DNA of 64,000 nucleotides from Pantoea endophytica (GTDB taxonomy: Bacteria; Pseudomonadota; Gammaproteobacteria; Enterobacterales; Enterobacteriaceae): the NCBI RefSeq assembly GCF_002858935.1, contig NZ_PJRT01000029.1, positions 1-64,000 on the forward strand, in the 5' to 3' direction. Positions 60,175 through 64,000 of this stretch are shown here, one piece after another (the first letter of the stretch is position 1; the number at the start of each line of letters is the position of its first letter). The notes under the pieces were generated by a model that saw nothing but the letters and a program-made list of their open reading frames with translations, did no database searches and had not been told where the DNA came from. The position numbers and the translations under genes were made by a program.

Positions 60175-60336
60175 CTATCTGCGGTGTCCATAACCGCCGT
60201 GCCCATGATGCCAGCCGCCGCCACCACCATGATGGCCCCAGCCTGGGCCGCCGCCTCCACGATGATGATCGATAATACAGCCACTCAACATCGTCATAAT
60301 GGCTACAACCGATGCAAGCTTAATCACTTTCTTCAT
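60175..60336 (-). CDS. Small Gly/His-rich lipoprotein (53 residues)
   Basis: On the minus strand ATG at 60336 with GAGGAGG upstream gives 53 residues. MKKVIKLASVVAIMTMLSGC is a lipoprotein signal with lipobox LSGC (Cys20). The mature part is IIDHHRGGGGPGWGHHGGGG and a similar His/Gly stretch ending GYGHRR, about nine His in 33 residues. It may bind metal. An opposite-strand frame at 60160-60390 is its shadow. Confidence 0.75.
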   Translation of the reverse strand: MKKVIKLASVVAIMTMLSGCIIDHHRGGGGPGWGHHGGGGGWHHGHGGYGHRR

Positions 60337-60588
60337 GGAGAGTCCTCCTCTGTTCCAATGACGCCAGATTACAGGGGAATAGTGGAGTGAAGATGCAGGA
60401 AATGTAGAGTTATTACGGAATGTATTACGGAGTGTGTCAATTAAATGCTAAAAAAGTCGCGGGGTAAAATAAACCAATCGGAATAAGCTGAATGCCTGAT
60501 AATAATAACGAGATTACTCCGAAAGGCAAGGCTTAATAATAGTGGTTCTCAATTAACGTTTTATTGTGGAATAATTGTGGAGAAATTG

Positions 60589-60612
60589 GATGCCGCGTAT
60601 TAATGCGGCATC
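60589..60612 (-). terminator. Hairpin downstream of yhjX
   Basis: GATGCCGC and GCGGCATC form an 8-bp perfect stem with an eight-base loop, 9 nt past the yhjX stop. There is little U-run. Confidence 0.5.
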
Positions 60613-60621
60613 CCAGCGAAC

Positions 60622-61839
60622 TTAATTATGCAGTAAAGGTTCTGCCACGTTTTGGCGATTTGGCAGACGGATGCTCAGCGACAACACCAGCGAAATCACC
60701 AGCAAGGTCATAATCAGGCTGAAGGTGACGGTGAAGCCGCCAAAGGCGGAAGCAACCAGCGAACCCAGCACGCTGCCGATACCGAAGCCCAGGTAAATCA
60801 GACCATAGTTTTTGGTCAGGTTGTTCAGGCCAAAGAAATCGCTGACCAGCGATGGGAACACGGTAATGGTGCCGCCGAAGCTGAAGGCCACGCAAGCTAA
60901 GGAGAGGAAGAAGGTCGATTCACTCATATGGGTGAATAGCAAAATGCTCATGCCCACCAGCGAGACGATTTGCGCCAGCGTAATCACGCGGATGCGCGCC
61001 ATTTTATCCGAGAGCACGCCAAGAATTAGACGGCCGCTGAGGTTGGCAATCGCAATCACCGTGACCGCATTGGCGGCGGTTTGCGCGCTCAGATGCACCA
61101 TGCCTTCACCGATATCTTTCGCCACGCCAATCACGTACAGGCCGCTCATGCAGGCAGTGAGGAACATCAGCGCCAGCATCCAGTACTGCGGTAAACGCAC
61201 CGATTGCGCCAGCGTGTAATCTTTGGCTTCCAGCTGCGTATTACCTCTGTTCTTCTGCATCGGTGCGTCACGCATCAGCAACGCGCCGACAATGATCATG
61301 CTCATCGCCAGCACGCCCCAGATCATGAAGGTATTCTCCAGACCTTGTGCGCTCAGCAGTGCGCCGCAGATGAATTTAAAGCCGAGGCTACCCAAACCGT
61401 ACGCACCAATCGAGCAGGCGGAAATGAGCCCTTTGCGCTCCGGGAACCACTTCACGCAGTTAGAGAGCGTCATCAGATAACCGGCGCCATCGGCCAATCC
61501 CACCAGAATCCCTGCGCTGAGGTAGAGCATCATCAGATTATCGGCATGCGCGGTCAGCCAGAAACCTACCGCCATCAGCATGCCCGCACCGATGGTGACG
61601 TTGCGCACGCCAAAGCGCTCCTGCAATTTCCCGGCAAGCGATGACGCAATCGCCAGGCCAAGACTGAGTAAACCGAACGAGAAAGCCACTTCACTGATCG
61701 GCGCATTCAGCTTATTTGCCAGCGGGCCGTTAAACAGGCTCCAGGTATAAACCGAGCCCAAAGCGAACTGGGTGATAATAGTGCCGATAAGGGTGAGCAT
61801 GCGGGTACGTTGGTCATTCGCGGGGGTTGCTGTTGTCAT
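60622..61839 (-). CDS. yhjX: MFS pyruvate transporter YhjX
   Basis: The 405-residue MFS protein is close to E. coli YhjX throughout (LIGTIITQFALGSVYTWSLF, GLADGAGYLMTLSNCVKWF, TVFPSLVSDFFGLNNL). In E. coli yhjX is induced by YpdAB in response to pyruvate and is thought to carry pyruvate. An upstream direct repeat matching the YpdB motif is present at 61936-61966, and ypdAB is in this window. Confidence 0.93.
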   Translation of the reverse strand: MTTATPANDQRTRMLTLIGTIITQFALGSVYTWSLFNGPLANKLNAPISEVAFSFGLLSLGLAIASSLAGKLQERFGVRNVTIGAGMLMAVGFWLTAHADNLMMLYLSAGILVGLADGAGYLMTLSNCVKWFPERKGLISACSIGAYGLGSLGFKFICGALLSAQGLENTFMIWGVLAMSMIIVGALLMRDAPMQKNRGNTQLEAKDYTLAQSVRLPQYWMLALMFLTACMSGLYVIGVAKDIGEGMVHLSAQTAANAVTVIAIANLSGRLILGVLSDKMARIRVITLAQIVSLVGMSILLFTHMSESTFFLSLACVAFSFGGTITVFPSLVSDFFGLNNLTKNYGLIYLGFGIGSVLGSLVASAFGGFTVTFSLIMTLLVISLVLSLSIRLPNRQNVAEPLLHN

Positions 61840-61935
61840 TTTTATCTCTCACTCGAGAAAGCGGAATCTGTGGAGATAATAAATTGCTCTCGCACGTGCG
61901 GGGGATGCAGAGGCGTGAATGAACCGGATGGTGGA

Positions 61936-61966
61936 ACGAAATGCAGTAAAGCGGGTATGAATGGCA
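61936..61966 (-). promoter_or_regulatory. Probable YpdB binding site upstream of yhjX
   Basis: On the minus strand TGCCATTCAT, an 11-bp spacer, then TGCATTTCGT. The E. coli motif, as I recall it, is two GGCATTTCAT repeats 11 bp apart. The repeats match 7 and 8 of 10 bases and the spacer length is exact. Confidence 0.7.
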
Positions 61967-62108
61967 TTGTGATGACAGTAAGTGATGTCATTTAAGCCGT
62001 AGCGGTTGCTACGGGTAACCATCTGTAAGTGTTTGTATCGATCGCGCCATATCGCCTGCAAAGTTGTGGATGTTTGCCAGGCTTAGAATTCATTCAAAAG
62101 GAGGAAAT

Positions 62109-62348
62109 ATGAAAGACCGAACATATGAATCCGCGTCAAATGAGGATGAGGTTTGCTGCATTATCGGTCAGGCGGTGATCGAGTTAAGCGATGAGCATCA
62201 ACCAGTGAATAAATCCACGTTGTCGCTGAAATTACTGGCAATGGCCGACCGCGACAAAGATGATGAACGCGTCCTGCTTTACTGGATTGCCAGAAAAGCC
62301 ATAACTAAACCTCACCAGCTCAATATCGGCGTTCAGGGCTGGCGCTAG
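62109..62348 (+). CDS. YmgB/AriR-like small regulator
   Basis: ATG at 62109 with AAAAGGAGG upstream gives 79 residues; the longer upstream frame is less likely. VCCIIGQAVIELSDEHQPVN and KSTLSLKLLAMADRDKDDER match the YmgB/YcgZ family of small helical proteins, which in E. coli affect biofilm and acid resistance. Assignment is by memory of the pattern. Confidence 0.72.
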   Translation: MKDRTYESASNEDEVCCIIGQAVIELSDEHQPVNKSTLSLKLLAMADRDKDDERVLLYWIARKAITKPHQLNIGVQGWR

Positions 62349-62357
62349 AGGAACAAA

Positions 62358-62380
62358 AGAGCGGGCGCAATGCCCGCTCT
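62358..62380. terminator. Bidirectional terminator between the YmgB-like gene and the EamA gene
   Basis: AGAGCGGGC and GCCCGCTCT form a 9-bp perfect stem with a five-base loop between convergent genes. Confidence 0.8.
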
Positions 62381-62386
62381 CGTTAT

Positions 62387-63286
62387 TTATGCGGTCCGTA
62401 ATCGGCCCATCGTCGGCCAGCGTACAAACATCACCATGTTCCCCGCCAGAATCATCACCAATCCGACAATCGCATTACTGTGCCAGTGATAACCTTCGTA
62501 AAGCGTGGAGAGCGTTAGCGCCACCAGCGGGAACAGCAAAGTACTGTAAGCGGCCTGACTGGCACCAATACGGCCCACCAGCGTGAAGTAGGCCCCAAAT
62601 CCCACGACCGAACCAAATATCGCCAGGTAGCTCATCGCGCCTAACCACTGCATATTCAGCGCTGGCGCCAGCGAATCGCCGTTAATTAATGCCAGTGCGG
62701 CCATCACCAAAGCGCCATACAGCATCGCGTAGCTATTGGTGGTCAACACATCACGCTGACGGCGTTGATGGCGCAGCGAAATCATATTGCCGAAAGAGAA
62801 GCCCAGCGTGCCAAGCGCGCTGAGGCCCACGCCCCACAGCAACTGTGGAGCCGGATGCGCCGCCTGAATATCATTCCAGAACAGTGCGACAATACCGCCC
62901 AGGCCAAGCACCGCCGCTGGCACCAGGCGAAACGATGGGCGCTGACGGAAGAAGATCCAGCCGTTAAGCGCGTTATACAGCACGGCCATCGAGAATATCA
63001 CCGACTCGAGTCCGCTGCTGATCCACGCGGCAGCATGATAGAAGCAGACAAAGTTGAAGCCAAACACGCAGCAGCCCTGCAGCAGACAAAACAGATGATC
63101 GCGCTTATCCAGCATTCGCAGGCGACGCAGCAGTTTTAGGATCACCAGCATCACCAGCGACGCCAGTAAGAAACGCCAAAATACCGCCACCAAAACGGGC
63201 GTATCGGCCGCTTCCTGCTGCAGGAAAATGGCAATCCATGTGGTTCCCCAAATCATCACCACGGCAAGGTATAACATCACATTCAT
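62387..63286 (-). CDS. EamA-family (DMT) exporter
   Basis: ATG at 63286 with GGAGAG upstream gives 299 residues. Ten hydrophobic segments and two EamA repeats are seen (MIWGTTWIAIFLQQE; SFGNMISLRHQRR; GSVVGFGAYFTLVGRIGASQ). These proteins export amino acids or other metabolites. It is divergent from an AraC regulator, which may control it. Confidence 0.88.
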   Translation of the reverse strand: MNVMLYLAVVMIWGTTWIAIFLQQEAADTPVLVAVFWRFLLASLVMLVILKLLRRLRMLDKRDHLFCLLQGCCVFGFNFVCFYHAAAWISSGLESVIFSMAVLYNALNGWIFFRQRPSFRLVPAAVLGLGGIVALFWNDIQAAHPAPQLLWGVGLSALGTLGFSFGNMISLRHQRRQRDVLTTNSYAMLYGALVMAALALINGDSLAPALNMQWLGAMSYLAIFGSVVGFGAYFTLVGRIGASQAAYSTLLFPLVALTLSTLYEGYHWHSNAIVGLVMILAGNMVMFVRWPTMGRLRTA

Positions 63287-63466
63287 AGCGCACTCTCCGA
63301 CATAATCTGGCCCGCAGTGTGGCGTGAAAAGCAACCTGCGGCTTGCACGTTTTTGCGCGGCAATTGCAAAATCTTGCGCTTTTTACTTCTGTGTCCGGCT
63401 GTGACCTGTTTTCTGTCTGCGGAGATCCGTACACTGGGCGCTCATGAACTTCGAGTGATATGAACC

Positions 63467-64000
63467 ATGGCCGATTACCAGACCTTCAACATGCTGCAGC
63501 GCCACAAAGCGCAGCTGCGCGACAGTGTGCAGTTGTCGAGCGGCATTAAGCTGGCGGCCTGGTTTAACAGCGGCGATCGCGTCACTAATCTTAGCGATCA
63601 TCATACGCTGAGCCTGTATACCGCCGACGGCTATGAAACCTGGCATAAAACTCAAAACGGCTGGCGCAACGGCGGCGGCCCGGATCGCTTTTGCCTGATG
63701 CCCAGCGGGGTAGAATCGGTGTGGGATATTCGCGCCGATTTGTCGTTTGTGCATCTCTATTGCACCGACGAACATCTGCGGCATTTGGGCGAGCAGATTT
63801 GGGATCGCAGTCCGTCGCAGCTTAATCTGCATGAAAAGATCTTCGCGGCGGACGATCGCATCACTCAACTATATCGCCACTTCTTGCTGAGCACCGACTG
63901 GCAACAGCCGGCGAACCAATTGATGCTCAGCAGCGCATCAACGTTGCTGATGACGCATCTGCTGCAACGCTACAGCGATGTGCAATGGCAAGCGCCGCAG
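63467..64000 (+). CDS. AraC-family regulator, N-terminal part (cut by window edge)
   Basis: An open frame runs from ATG at 63467 to the last base (178 codons) with no stop. It starts MADYQTFNMLQRHKAQLRD and has the cupin-like effector-binding region (CLMPSGVESVWDIRADLSF, VHLYCTDEHLRHLGEQIW) typical of AraC-type activators. The helix-turn-helix part lies beyond the window. It is divergent from the EamA exporter. Confidence 0.78.
   Translation, partial: MADYQTFNMLQRHKAQLRDSVQLSSGIKLAAWFNSGDRVTNLSDHHTLSLYTADGYETWHKTQNGWRNGGGPDRFCLMPSGVESVWDIRADLSFVHLYCTDEHLRHLGEQIWDRSPSQLNLHEKIFAADDRITQLYRHFLLSTDWQQPANQLMLSSASTLLMTHLLQRYSDVQWQAPQ

Noticed and set aside
60160..60390. A 76-codon plus-strand frame
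   Set aside because: The minus strand encodes a lipoprotein with ideal ribosome site and lipobox; the plus-strand frame is its shadow.

Overview
The window reads as chromosomal DNA of an enterobacterium of the Erwiniaceae, most likely Pantoea or a close relative. The backbone follows the E. coli order hemF-amiA-ypeA-yfeZ-yfeY-yfeX / cysPUWAM / crr-ptsI-ptsH / cysK-cysZ-zipA-ligA-ypeB-yfeH-yfeR / valUXY-lysV / gltX / alaWX / nupC-mntH-ypeC / glk / ypdAB / alaC. It carries lineage-specific insertions, including ipdC (indolepyruvate decarboxylase, typical of Pantoea). The genus call is an inference from gene content, not from a search.

Layout. 1-11.6 kb: a type VI secretion effector island on the minus strand, vgrG followed by a full-length phospholipase D effector and its Tli4-like immunity gene. 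After these come two further effector-fragment/immunity pairs. The fragments lose progressively more of the effector N-terminus and the array runs off the left edge. 11.7-16.3 kb: hemF, amiA, ypeA, yfeZ, yfeY, yfeX. 16.5-21.3 kb: sulfate/thiosulfate ABC transporter cysPUWA and cysM. 21.5-23.6 kb: a CpxRA-like two-component system standing where E. coli has pdxK. 23.8-26.5 kb: crr, ptsI, ptsH. 26.9-34.6 kb: cysK, cysZ, zipA, ligA, ypeB, yfeH, yfeR and a FlxA-like gene. 34.8-38.7 kb: four tRNA genes (Val x3, Lys), gltX, yfeC, a formate/nitrite-family channel and two tRNA-Ala genes. 38.9-42.1 kb: a three-gene sulfur operon (SsuD-like monooxygenase, thiol dioxygenase, four-domain rhodanese). 42.3-49.7 kb: nupC, mntH, ypeC, an aldo-keto reductase, ipdC, glk. 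49.7-54.5 kb: ypdB-ypdA, an acetyltransferase, alaC and the 23-residue gene ypdK. 54.7-59.6 kb: an EmrAB-like efflux pair divergent from an IclR regulator, a universal stress protein and an unknown membrane protein. 59.8-64 kb: two small lipoproteins, yhjX, a YmgB-like gene, an EamA exporter and the first part of an AraC regulator.

Themes. Sulfur: cysPUWA/cysM, cysK/cysZ and the SsuD/dioxygenase/rhodanese operon cover uptake, cysteine synthesis and organosulfur use. Pyruvate: YpdAB is the pyruvate-responsive system whose known target in E. coli is yhjX. Both are in this window and the yhjX upstream region carries a good match to the YpdB direct repeat; alaC and ipdC also act on 2-oxo acids. 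Competition: the effector array looks like a store of alternative phospholipase tails, each paired with an immunity gene. Variable blocks of about 1 kb sit between conserved arms, so recombination could exchange specificities. That array is the most unusual object here.
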